A DNA stretch of 30,797 bases from a virus, in IMG/VR virus record IMGVR_UViG_3300030331_003431, positions 1-30,797 of that record; one strand, 5' to 3'. Shown here piece after piece: positions 1 through 6,869 of this stretch. Each line of letters opens with the position of its first letter. Position 1 is the first letter of the stretch. The notes beneath the pieces were generated by a model that was not told the DNA's origin, did not search any database, and saw only the letters and a program-made list of their open reading frames with translations. Both the position numbers and the translations under genes were made by a program.

Positions 1-77
1 GCGGTGCTGTTAAGAAAACAGGCGCTAAACGTATGATGGGAGGCGGTGCTGTTAAGAAAACAGGCGCTAAACGTATG
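1..77 (+). repeat. Two tandem 42-bp coding repeats (35 bp identical)
   Basis: Bases 1-35 and 43-77 are identical by eye; the period of 42 bp keeps the reading frame (14 codons). More copies may lie left of the window. Perfect nucleotide identity suggests recent expansion by slippage or recombination. Confidence 0.9.
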
Positions 78-122
78 CGTGGTGGTGGCATGGTTAGAAA
101 AAACAGGGGAAGAAAATCTTAA
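1..122 (+). CDS. C-terminal end of a basic, repeat-tailed phage protein (5' cut)
   Basis: Open from the left edge to the TAA at 120-122. The visible 39 residues are a Gly/Lys/Arg-rich tail: the unit GAVKKTGAKRM occurs twice in tandem, 14 codons apart, followed by a third degenerate start (GGGMV) and a basic end (RKNRGRKS). There are no acidic residues. Such tails suit a protein that contacts packaged DNA or is a flexible extension of a head or portal-vertex protein, but the function cannot be read from this fragment. The next gene starts directly after the stop, so it belongs to the structural operon. The body of the protein lies outside the window. Confidence 0.75.
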   Translation, partial: GAVKKTGAKRMMGGGAVKKTGAKRMRGGGMVRKNRGRKS

Positions 123-1010
123 ATGGCTACGTCAAGCTCAAAAGATTTTGAACTTCAGGTTACGGACTATGTTGAAGAGGCTTTTGAACGGTGTGGTTTA
201 GAGGTTCGTACAGGATATGATTTAAAAACAGCTAAAAGATCTTTAAATCTTATGTTAGCTGATTGGGCAAATCGTGGATTAAATCAATGGACCATAAACG
301 AAACCTCTATTACTACAGCAACAGGTATTAGAGATTATCCGGCAGGAATACTAACTATGACTGTTGGATCAAGCACTAGTTTTACGGTAGGAGAAACGAT
401 TACAGGTGGGACTAGTAGTGCAACTACTACACTTACTAACAAACCATCTTCTACTAGTTTTGCTATAACTATACCTTCGGGAACGTTTTCTAGTGGTGAA
501 ACTTTAACGGGTGGTACAAGCGGTGCAACTACTACTTTGTCTGCTTCGGTTGATTTAACCGATTTTAAAGCGACTATAGACATTTTATCTGTTGTTATAC
601 GCAGAGATAATACGGATTTTGCAGCAGATAGGTTAGGTAGAGAAGCGTATTTAAATATTCCATCTAAATCTACTACAGGTAGGCCGTCACAATTTTTTTT
701 AGATAGGCAGATACAGCCTGTTTTAAGAGTGTGGCCTGCGCCTGAAAACGATACGGATGTAATTATTTTTAATCGTTTAAGGCGTATGGATGATGCAGAT
801 GCTTTTACTAATGATTTAGAAATACCTTTTAGATTTTACCCGTGTTTAGCCGCAGGATTAGCTTATTATTTATCTATGAAACGTGCGCCAAATAGAATAC
901 AAATTTTAAAAGCAATTTATGAAGAAGAGTTTGAAAGAGCAATGGTTGAAGATAGGGATAGAGCTTCTTTTAATATTAAACCAAATGTAACAGGAACCGT
1001 TATCGCATGA
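123..1010 (+). CDS. Head-tail adaptor / tail tubular A-like protein with inserted beta-repeat segment
   Basis: 295 aa. The N-terminal helical part (residues about 10-55, with LMLADWANRGLNQW) and the C-terminal part (GRPSQFF, then LRVWPAPEND and FRFYPCLAAGLAYYLSMKRAP) follow the pattern I know from podophage tail tubular/adaptor proteins that connect the portal to the tail. Between DYPAGI and DILSVVIRRD, where relatives normally run straight on, there are about 65 extra residues (about 78-143) rich in Thr, Ser and Gly. They contain a duplicated GETxTGGTSxATTTL motif. The start follows the preceding stop by zero bases, and the end overlaps the next gene as ATGA. The position ahead of the second adaptor and the nozzle gene fits head-tail joining. 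The family call is from memory of the pattern, not a search. Confidence 0.65.
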   Translation: MATSSSKDFELQVTDYVEEAFERCGLEVRTGYDLKTAKRSLNLMLADWANRGLNQWTINETSITTATGIRDYPAGILTMTVGSSTSFTVGETITGGTSSATTTLTNKPSSTSFAITIPSGTFSSGETLTGGTSGATTTLSASVDLTDFKATIDILSVVIRRDNTDFAADRLGREAYLNIPSKSTTGRPSQFFLDRQIQPVLRVWPAPENDTDVIIFNRLRRMDDADAFTNDLEIPFRFYPCLAAGLAYYLSMKRAPNRIQILKAIYEEEFERAMVEDRDRASFNIKPNVTGTVIA

Positions 1011-1312
1011 GTAAGTTTGCATCGGGTAAATATGCTTTAGGTATTTCTGATCGTTCTGGTTTTGCTTATCCTTTAAATCGCATGAGAAAAGAATGGACAG
1101 GTGCTTTAGTTGGTTTTGATGAATGGGAGGCTAAAAGTCCTCAAATAGAACCTTTTCCTAAAGTAGATGATCCACAAGCTTTAAAAGATCCTAGACCAGA
1201 TAAAACAGAGGCAATGGTTGTTTTTGTAGCTACAAGAGATCCCGTAATTAAAAATTTTATACCTATTAAAGCTTCAGGAAACGTGGGAACGGTAACGGTA
1301 ACAACAACATGA
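1007..1312 (+). CDS. Small conserved structural-operon protein ending in GTVTVTTT
   Basis: 101 aa, unknown function. Overlaps its neighbours at both ends by ATGA, so it is translationally coupled within the head-tail block. The body (SGFAYPLNRMRKEWTGALV, then WEAKSPQIEPFPKVDDPQAL) has Trp/Pro-rich segments of the kind seen in small head-completion proteins, but I cannot name a family. The last residues, GNVGTVTVTTT, match the end of the 99-aa product at 8764-9063 (GTGAVGTVTVTTT) and the repeat unit of the 235-aa protein at 2684. This suggests a shared beta-strand tag for virion assembly, which is inference. Confidence 0.7.
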   Translation: MSKFASGKYALGISDRSGFAYPLNRMRKEWTGALVGFDEWEAKSPQIEPFPKVDDPQALKDPRPDKTEAMVVFVATRDPVIKNFIPIKASGNVGTVTVTTT

Positions 1313-1956
1313 GTTATACATTTGGAACTTTAAAAACTGCAATTCAAGATTACACGCAAAATACAGAAACAAGTTTTGTTTCTCATTTAAGCGATTTTAT
1401 TAAAAATGCAGAAGAAAGAATCTTAAAAAATATTCAACTAAGTTATTTTCGTAAAAATGTTTCAGGTTCCATGACCAGTACAAATAGATTTTTAGCTGCT
1501 CCAAGTGATTTTTTAGCACCTTATTCTTTATCTGTTACGAGTAACAGCGAACATATTTTTTTAGAATTTAAAGATCCTGATTTTGTTCAAACATTTAATC
1601 CAAATTCTTCAACAACAGGAACGCCTAAATATTATGCTGTTTTTGATGTTGATAACTTTATTATTGGTCCTACTCCAGATGCTAATTACAGTGCTGAATT
1701 GCATTATTTTTATCGTCCAGCTAGTTTAACAGCGGGTGCGGATAGTGGTACTACTTGGTTGAGTGAAAATGCTACTTTAGCTTTATTATATGGTTCTTTA
1801 GTAGAAGCATACACATTTATGAAGGGAGATCCTTCTTTAATGCAAGAGTATGAAAAACGTTTAGGTGAAGCGATTGTTGCTTTAAAATTATTTGGTGAAT
1901 CTAAAGAAGTTACAGACGAGTATATGACAGGTAAAGTTATTAGGCCAAAACAATAA
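1309..1956 (+). CDS. Phage adaptor protein, SU10-adaptor type
   Basis: 215 aa. The pattern of an N-terminal helical pair (SHLSDFIKNAEERILKNI), a beta region with FLAPYSLSV and FLEFKDPDFVQ, then TGTPKYYAVFDVDNFIIGPTPD, AELHYFYRPASLT and a C-terminal helical bundle (ALLYGSLVEAYTFMKGDPSL) fits phage adaptor proteins of the SU10/tail tubular A class. These form a dodecameric ring below the portal and receive the nozzle. Length is normal for the class. It is coupled to both neighbours (ATGA at its start, TAATG at its end). Together with the product of 123-1010 it gives two adaptor-like proteins in one operon, so one may be a P22 gp4-like accessory ring. Confidence 0.75.
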   Translation: MSYTFGTLKTAIQDYTQNTETSFVSHLSDFIKNAEERILKNIQLSYFRKNVSGSMTSTNRFLAAPSDFLAPYSLSVTSNSEHIFLEFKDPDFVQTFNPNSSTTGTPKYYAVFDVDNFIIGPTPDANYSAELHYFYRPASLTAGADSGTTWLSENATLALLYGSLVEAYTFMKGDPSLMQEYEKRLGEAIVALKLFGESKEVTDEYMTGKVIRPKQ

Positions 1957-2246
1957 TGTTTAATGTAAGCGTAGAATCAAATATTGGAACTCCTACGGTT
2001 GTAACAACAAATAATCGAGGAATGAACGCGGAGGAATGGGCTGAATTAGCGGTTAATCGAATAGTTGCTGTATCGACAAATGCACCACCGCAGGTTAAAG
2101 AACAAGCGTTTGCATACAAAGCTATAATTAAAGCACTATTGATTGATTATTTTAAAAAAGTTGTAAATAGTGAACGATCTACTGTAAAAACTATTTGGAA
2201 AGAGCAGGGTATGGAAGGTTTAATGAAATATTTTGAGGATATGTAA
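1956..2246 (+). CDS. Small conserved phage protein of unknown function
   Basis: 96 aa. The order RGMNAEEWAELAVNRIVAVS, then APPQVKEQAFAYKAIIKALL and DYFKKVVNSERSTV, is one I recognise as widespread in phages at the head-tail gene boundary: a helical protein with invariant-looking NRI, APP and ERSTV elements. No function is known to me. It starts in a TAATG overlap with the adaptor gene, and the following gene starts one base past its stop. Coupling suggests fixed stoichiometry with the adaptor. It could be a head-tail assembly factor; that is inference from place only. Confidence 0.75.
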   Translation: MFNVSVESNIGTPTVVTTNNRGMNAEEWAELAVNRIVAVSTNAPPQVKEQAFAYKAIIKALLIDYFKKVVNSERSTVKTIWKEQGMEGLMKYFEDM

Positions 2247-2678
2247 ATGGCAATAACACAAGCAATGTGTACAAGTTTTAAAAAAGAATTACTTGAAGGG
2301 AAACATAATTTTCTTAATTCGGGTGGTGATACTTTTAAATTAGCTTTATATACAAGTTCAGCTTCTTTAGACGCATCTACTACGGCATATACAACAAGTA
2401 ACGAAGTAAGTGGAACAGGCTATACTGCAAAAGGAAACACGCTTACCCGCGTAGATCCTTCAACTAGTGGAACTACCGCTTTTACTGATTTTGCAGATAC
2501 AACTTTTTCCTCTAGCACAATTACCGCTAGAGGCGCTCTAATATTTAACGAAGATACAAGTGGTGACACTTCTGTATTAGTTTTAAATTTTGGTTCAGAT
2601 AAAGCATCTAGTTCAGGTGATTTTACTATTGCTTTTCCTGCGGCAGATGCTAGTAATGCAATTATAAGGATTGCGTAA
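2247..2678 (+). CDS. Beta-rich virion structural protein
   Basis: 143 aa, small and low in charge. It has Thr/Ser/Ala-rich beta segments: FKLALYTSSASLDASTTAY, EVSGTGYTAKGNTLT, GALIFNEDT, VLVLNFGSDK. I recognise this protein type from many environmental phage genomes, where it sits beside tail-fibre genes and is considered structural; its exact place in the particle is unknown. GAGGAT lies just ahead of the ATG as ribosome site, overlapping the end of the previous gene. A head decoration or tail-tip protein are both possible. Confidence 0.7.
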   Translation: MAITQAMCTSFKKELLEGKHNFLNSGGDTFKLALYTSSASLDASTTAYTTSNEVSGTGYTAKGNTLTRVDPSTSGTTAFTDFADTTFSSSTITARGALIFNEDTSGDTSVLVLNFGSDKASSSGDFTIAFPAADASNAIIRIA

Positions 2679-2683
2679 CTTAA

Positions 2684-3391
2684 ATGTCTATTTTAACGGG
2701 TTATAGTCGAGGTGGTTGGAATAGCGGTCCGTATGGTCAAACAAACACTTCGATTAGTGCTACTGGTGTAGTTGGTACAGGAGCTGTAGGATCGGTTGCT
2801 GTTTCAACCGGTCATGTTATATCTGTTACTGGCGTGGCCGGCACGGGTGCTGTAGGTGACGTAACAACTAAATTTGACTTTTCTGTTAGTGTTACCGGCT
2901 TATCTGGCACAGGTTCTGTAGGTAATGTAACTATTACGGAAGGGGTTGGCATAACGATTAGTGCTACAGGGGTATCTAGCACAGGGGAATTAGGTGGTGT
3001 AACCGTTACCGGGGATGCAAATGTTACAGTAACAGGTATATCAGCTACTGGAGCCACTGATGATGTAACGGTTAAAATTGGAATTACCGAAAATATAACA
3101 GGGGAAAATGGTACAGGTGCTGTAGGAAACGTTAGCGTAACAGGCTCTTCAAATGTTTCAGTAACCGGTCTTACAGCTACTGTTACCACATCGGGTGTAC
3201 AAGTGTGGGGAATTATTTTACCCGATCAAACGTCTAATTTTAATGAAATTACACCTAGTCAGACACCTAGTTTTAGTGAAATTACACCCAGTCAAACACC
3301 TAGTTTTAGTGAAATTACGCCCAGTCAGACACCTAGTTTTAGTGAAATTACATCAGATCAAGAGCCTGATTGGACCAATATTGCAGCATAG
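2684..3391 (+). CDS. Glycine/threonine beta-repeat tail protein with 11-aa C-terminal repeats
   Basis: 235 aa in three parts. A short head (GYSRGGWNSGPYGQ) precedes about seven degenerate units of roughly 25 residues built on VTGVxGTGAVGxVTV (residues 24-171). The tail has five in-frame 11-residue units, of which three are the exact PSQTPSFSEIT; the last, SDQEPDWTNIA, closes the protein. The repeats contain almost no Lys or Arg and alternate beta-branched residues with Gly, as in fibrous beta-structures. It lies between a structural protein and the fibres, so a tail-associated or fibre-attachment role is likely. AAGGA 13 bases ahead of the ATG is a distant ribosome site. Confidence 0.75.
   Translation: MSILTGYSRGGWNSGPYGQTNTSISATGVVGTGAVGSVAVSTGHVISVTGVAGTGAVGDVTTKFDFSVSVTGLSGTGSVGNVTITEGVGITISATGVSSTGELGGVTVTGDANVTVTGISATGATDDVTVKIGITENITGENGTGAVGNVSVTGSSNVSVTGLTATVTTSGVQVWGIILPDQTSNFNEITPSQTPSFSEITPSQTPSFSEITPSQTPSFSEITSDQEPDWTNIAA
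2753..3196 (+). repeat. Degenerate coding repeats, unit about 25 codons (GTGAVG family)
   Basis: About seven units with core GTGAVGxVTV or a variant (GTGSVG, STGELG, ATGATD, GTGAVG) inside the 235-aa gene. Protein similarity is clear while the DNA copies have drifted, so the array is old. Confidence 0.75.
3221..3385 (+). repeat. Five tandem 33-bp coding repeats
   Basis: Units begin at 3221, 3254, 3287, 3320 and 3353. The three middle units encode identical 11-residue peptides with only a few synonymous base changes, while the first and last are degenerate. The period is a multiple of three, so copy number can change without loss of frame. Confidence 0.9.
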
Positions 3392-3400
3392 GAAAAAATT

Positions 3401-5059
3401 ATGACAAGTACATTTACAGCAAATTTAGGTATTGAAAAACCTGCTACAGGTGATCGGTCTGGAACATGGGGAACCATGACAAATACTAATATGGATATTA
3501 TAGATAGAGCGATAGCTGGTGTAGGTGCAATAACCTTAAGTGGAACAACACACACATTAACAACAACAGACGGTTCTTTAACCGACGGTCAATTTAGAGT
3601 TTTGGTTTTAGGTGGAAGTCCTAGTGGTACAAACACAATTACTATAAGTCCAAACGACATGGATAAACTATATTTTGTTGTAAATAACAGCGGTCAGTCT
3701 GTAATTTTTACACAAGGTAGTGGTTCTAATGTAACTATTTTAAATGGTGGTGCAGATATAATTTACGCGGATGGTGGGGGTAGCGGTGCTGCTGTGGCTA
3801 GTTTTTTAGCTAATGATATTACTTTTGGTGACGATGTTAGTTTAAAAAGTGATGGCGCTGTTTTAAGTTTTGGTTCAGATAACGATACTACTTTAACGCA
3901 TACCGATGGCACAGGTTTAACATTAAATAGCACAAATAAAATAACATTTGGAGATGTCGCTAGTTTCATTCAACAAAGCTCGGACGGAGTATTAAGGATG
4001 GACGGTGAAGCAACTATTGATTTAAATGCTTCAACAGCGGTTACGGTAAGTAATGATTTAAAATTAGATAGTGATTCGTCCGTGTTAAGTTTTGGTTCAG
4101 ACAGTGACGTTACTTTTACACATGTTGCAGATTCTGGTGTAACTATGGCTGTTACAGGAAACAACATTCCTATTTTTAAAATATCTGAAGATAGAAATGA
4201 TAGCAGTGGTGGACCACAAGTAATTTTAACAAGAGAATATGCCTCAACGACCCCTGCGGATGACGATCAAGGTGGAACTATCATTTTTCAAATGGAAAAT
4301 GATAATGATGAAACAAATACGATGTGTCAAATTAGCACAATAAATGCGGATGTCACAGATGGGTCAGAAAAAGGTGAGTTTCAATTTTATGTTAAAGATG
4401 GTAGTTCTTTTCCAAATATTTTAAAAATTGGCGTTGGAAATAGTAATGTTCGGGAGGTTCTTCCGGGTGCTGATAGTGCAGCAATTTTAGGTACAGATTC
4501 TAATTACTCAAATACTGGTTCAGGTGTTTTAAAGTGGTTACGAGTACATGCAGATAGGTTAGTAAGTGGCACAGGAACTACTTTTTCTGCATCGGGCACA
4601 GCAGTAGCTTTAGGATTAGCCTCTGGAGAAAGTGGAATTGCAGTTAGAACGGGTGAAACTACCATGTCACCTATGACTTTTGAGGTTGGTTCGTCTACGG
4701 TTGGCTCTATAAGCTGCACTAGTGATGCGACTAGTTATAACACAACATCAGACTATAGGCTTAAAGAAAATATAGTAGATATGTCTGGAGCTATGGACAG
4801 AATAAAAGAATTAAAACCGAAAAGATTTAATTTTAAGACAAATACGGATAAAACTGTAGATGGTTTTTTAGCGCATGAAGCTCAAAAAGTCGTTCCTGAA
4901 GCTGTTACAGGTGAAAAAGACGGTTTACTAAATGGACAAATACTCGCTCAATCTATAGATCAAAGTAAATTAATTCCGTTATTAACAGGAGCATTACAAG
5001 AAGCCCTTGCAGAAATTGATGCTTTAAAAGTTAGAGTGGCTTTTTTAGAAGAAAAATAA
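3401..5059 (+). CDS. Tail fibre with C-terminal S74 intramolecular chaperone
   Basis: 552 aa. N-terminal virion-attachment region (about 1-180) opens FTANLGIEKPATGDRSGTWG and is shared with the next gene. The middle holds shaft repeats (SDGAVLSFGSDNDTTLTH, then SSVLSFGSDSDVTFTH). The C-terminal 103 residues are a Peptidase_S74 endosialidase-type chaperone: SDYRLKENI, MDRIKELKPKRFNF, DGFLAHEAQKVVPEAV. In that family the chaperone trimerises the fibre and then cuts itself off before the Ser, using a Ser-Lys pair five residues apart. Here S450 and K455 keep that spacing, so self-cleavage is expected. TAGGA lies 8 bases before the ATG. It probably recognises the host surface. Confidence 0.85.
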   Translation: MTSTFTANLGIEKPATGDRSGTWGTMTNTNMDIIDRAIAGVGAITLSGTTHTLTTTDGSLTDGQFRVLVLGGSPSGTNTITISPNDMDKLYFVVNNSGQSVIFTQGSGSNVTILNGGADIIYADGGGSGAAVASFLANDITFGDDVSLKSDGAVLSFGSDNDTTLTHTDGTGLTLNSTNKITFGDVASFIQQSSDGVLRMDGEATIDLNASTAVTVSNDLKLDSDSSVLSFGSDSDVTFTHVADSGVTMAVTGNNIPIFKISEDRNDSSGGPQVILTREYASTTPADDDQGGTIIFQMENDNDETNTMCQISTINADVTDGSEKGEFQFYVKDGSSFPNILKIGVGNSNVREVLPGADSAAILGTDSNYSNTGSGVLKWLRVHADRLVSGTGTTFSASGTAVALGLASGESGIAVRTGETTMSPMTFEVGSSTVGSISCTSDATSYNTTSDYRLKENIVDMSGAMDRIKELKPKRFNFKTNTDKTVDGFLAHEAQKVVPEAVTGEKDGLLNGQILAQSIDQSKLIPLLTGALQEALAEIDALKVRVAFLEEK

Positions 5060-6310
5060 ATGACTAGTAGCTTTACAGTAAACAATGGACTTGAAAAACC
5101 TGATTCGGGAGATCAAGAGGGTCAATGGGGTGTTACACTTAATACTAATTTTGACATCATTGACCGGGTATTGTCTGGCGTTGGTTCTGTTTCATTATCT
5201 GGAACTACTCACACTTTAACTACTACAGATGGAACATTATCTGATGGTATGTTTAAAGTTTTAATTTTTGGCGGATCTCCTAGTGGTACTAATACAGTAA
5301 CCATAAGTCCTAATGATCAAGATAAACTTTATTTTATTGTTAATAGTAGCGGTCAATCTATTATTATAAAACAAGGTTCTGGTGCAACAGTTACTATAGC
5401 TAATGGAGCTTTTAATATTGTTTATGCTGATGGCGCAGGAAGTGGCGCAGCAGTTGCTAGTTTGTTAGCTAATGACATAGTTTTTGGTGATGATGTAAGT
5501 CTACAAAGCGATGGCGCAGTGCTTAATTTTGGCGCAGATAATGATGTTACTTTAACGCATGTAGCAGATACAGGTTTAATTTTAGAAACAGCAGCAGATA
5601 GTGTAACTACACTTTTGCAACTTTTATCTGATGATGCTGGTTCAGGTGCGGGGCCTTTTCTAAGACTAAAAAGAACTTCGGGTTCTCCTGCGGACAATGA
5701 CAATGGCGGTATTATTGTTATGGATATGGAGAACGACAATAATCAACAGTTTGATGCAGTTCAAATATTAGCTAAAGCAACAGACGTTTCTGACGGAAGT
5801 GAAGATTCTCAATTATTACTCGCAACTATGGTTGGCGGATCATTAGTTACAGGTGCAACTATTACAGGTGGTGGAATTACATTACCCAAAGGTGCTATGT
5901 CAAATGCTGTTTTGCAAGTTGTAACAGCAAGTAATTCTGGAACAGCAAACACAACTTCAACTAGTTATGAAGATATTGCAAGTGTTACCGCAAATATAAC
6001 GCCTCAAAACAGTGCTAATAAAATATTAGTTTTATATAACTCTGATGCTCTATATTCATTAACTGCCGGGGCTAACGTAACCTATTCACACAAAGTTCTT
6101 CGAGACAGTACTAGTTTAGGTGAAAGATCTATAACAGCGGCTAGTGGCAGTGGTGGTTTGCAAGCGAGAGCACCTATGTCTTTAGCTGTGTTAGATAGCC
6201 CAAGCAGTGCAAGTGAATTAACGTATAAAGCACAACATAAAATATCTAATGCTAGTTCAACAGGAAGCACACTTACTACCCATATAACCTTAGTGGAGAT
6301 TGCAGGATGA
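5060..6310 (+). CDS. Second tail fibre, paralogue with different tip and no S74 chaperone
   Basis: 416 aa. Residues 1-175 are a close paralogue of the preceding fibre (FTVNNGLEKPDSGDQEGQWG, then SLSGTTHTLTTTDGTLSDGM, and FGDDVSLQSDGAVLNFGADN). A further shared block reads SPADNDNGGIIVMDMEND. After about residue 275 it changes to a separate tip domain (LQVVTASNSGTANTTSTSYE, then SANKILVLYNSDALY, ending HITLVEIAG) of the beta-sandwich kind found at distal ends of phage fibres. There is no S74 motif, so it folds without that chaperone; the coupled downstream assembly-chaperone gene may serve it. The gene starts directly after the previous stop. A tandem duplication with tip exchange is the simplest origin. 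Confidence 0.8.
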   Translation: MTSSFTVNNGLEKPDSGDQEGQWGVTLNTNFDIIDRVLSGVGSVSLSGTTHTLTTTDGTLSDGMFKVLIFGGSPSGTNTVTISPNDQDKLYFIVNSSGQSIIIKQGSGATVTIANGAFNIVYADGAGSGAAVASLLANDIVFGDDVSLQSDGAVLNFGADNDVTLTHVADTGLILETAADSVTTLLQLLSDDAGSGAGPFLRLKRTSGSPADNDNGGIIVMDMENDNNQQFDAVQILAKATDVSDGSEDSQLLLATMVGGSLVTGATITGGGITLPKGAMSNAVLQVVTASNSGTANTTSTSYEDIASVTANITPQNSANKILVLYNSDALYSLTAGANVTYSHKVLRDSTSLGERSITAASGSGGLQARAPMSLAVLDSPSSASELTYKAQHKISNASSTGSTLTTHITLVEIAG

Positions 6311-6678
6311 TACCTACTATATGCGATGCCCTACATAAACTCGCTCCAAACGCAGAATGGAGTTGCGGAGATACTTATGATTCTATCGTTTGGCATAACA
6401 TGAATGGAGATAGTGTTCCTTCTGAATCTGATGTTAACAGCAAAATAACAGAAATAAATAATGCAAAACCCATGGTAGAACTGCGAAGAGTTAGAAATGA
6501 GTTGTTAGAAAGTACAGATTGGGTAGTGGCTAAATCATTAGAATCCGGATTAGCGATGGCAGAAGACTGGAAAACTTATCGTCAGGCATTAAGAGATTTA
6601 CCGGCAACTGCGAATCCAAAGTTTGATAGTAACAATAATTTAACAAATGTAACATTTCCTACTAAACCCGTTATTTAA
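6307..6678 (+). CDS. Tail fibre assembly chaperone-like protein
   Basis: 123 aa. The core LRRVRNELLESTDWVVAKSL followed by WKTYRQALRDLPA (residues about 59-100) is the signature of the phage tail assembly chaperone group (Phage_tail_APC / XkdW-like), small proteins encoded next to tail fibres that help fibre folding or attachment. The N-terminal half (WSCGDTYDSIVWHNMNGDSV) resembles the leader domain often found on these chaperones. ATGA overlap with the fibre gene couples it to the fibre at 5060, its likely client. GGAG stands about ten bases ahead of the ATG. Confidence 0.75.
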   Translation: MIPTICDALHKLAPNAEWSCGDTYDSIVWHNMNGDSVPSESDVNSKITEINNAKPMVELRRVRNELLESTDWVVAKSLESGLAMAEDWKTYRQALRDLPATANPKFDSNNNLTNVTFPTKPVI

Positions 6679-6680
6679 TT

Positions 6681-6869
6681 ATGAAAGATACAGAAGAAAA
6701 AATACACGATGTTGCTTCTAAATTAGAAGCGCATGTAGCACGTTCTGAAGAAAGAGATAAAACTGTTTTTAACAGGTTAGATAATATAGAACGTAATATA
6801 CGCCAACATACTTTTGCTTTATTGGGCGGTATGGCAGGTTTAATTATAACTTTGTTAATGAGGTTGTGA
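6681..6869 (+). CDS. Coiled-coil protein with one C-terminal membrane segment (XhlA-like?)
   Basis: 62 aa. Residues 1-40 are charged and helical (EEKIHDVASKLEAHVARSEE, then RLDNIERNIRQ). Residues 43-60 form one hydrophobic segment (FALLGGMAGLIITLLM) ending in a lone Arg. This layout, a coiled coil followed by a single C-terminal TM, is that of hemolysin XhlA-type lysis accessory proteins and some pinholins. No endolysin is visible in the window to confirm a lysis role; a virion membrane-contact protein is an alternative. The next gene begins in its TGATG stop overlap. Confidence 0.65.
   Translation: MKDTEEKIHDVASKLEAHVARSEERDKTVFNRLDNIERNIRQHTFALLGGMAGLIITLLMRL

Noticed and set aside
2812-3189. 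125-codon open frame on the minus strand
   Set aside because: It mirrors the GTG/ACA-rich repeats of the plus-strand 235-aa gene, has no ribosome site and gives a Val/Pro/Thr low-complexity product; an antisense shadow. The same holds for 335-583, 3763-3969, 3970-4167 and 5422-5739.
3195-3404. 69-codon plus-strand frame MYKCGELFYP
   Set aside because: It is the shifted reading of the 33-bp repeats and lies wholly over the real gene end.
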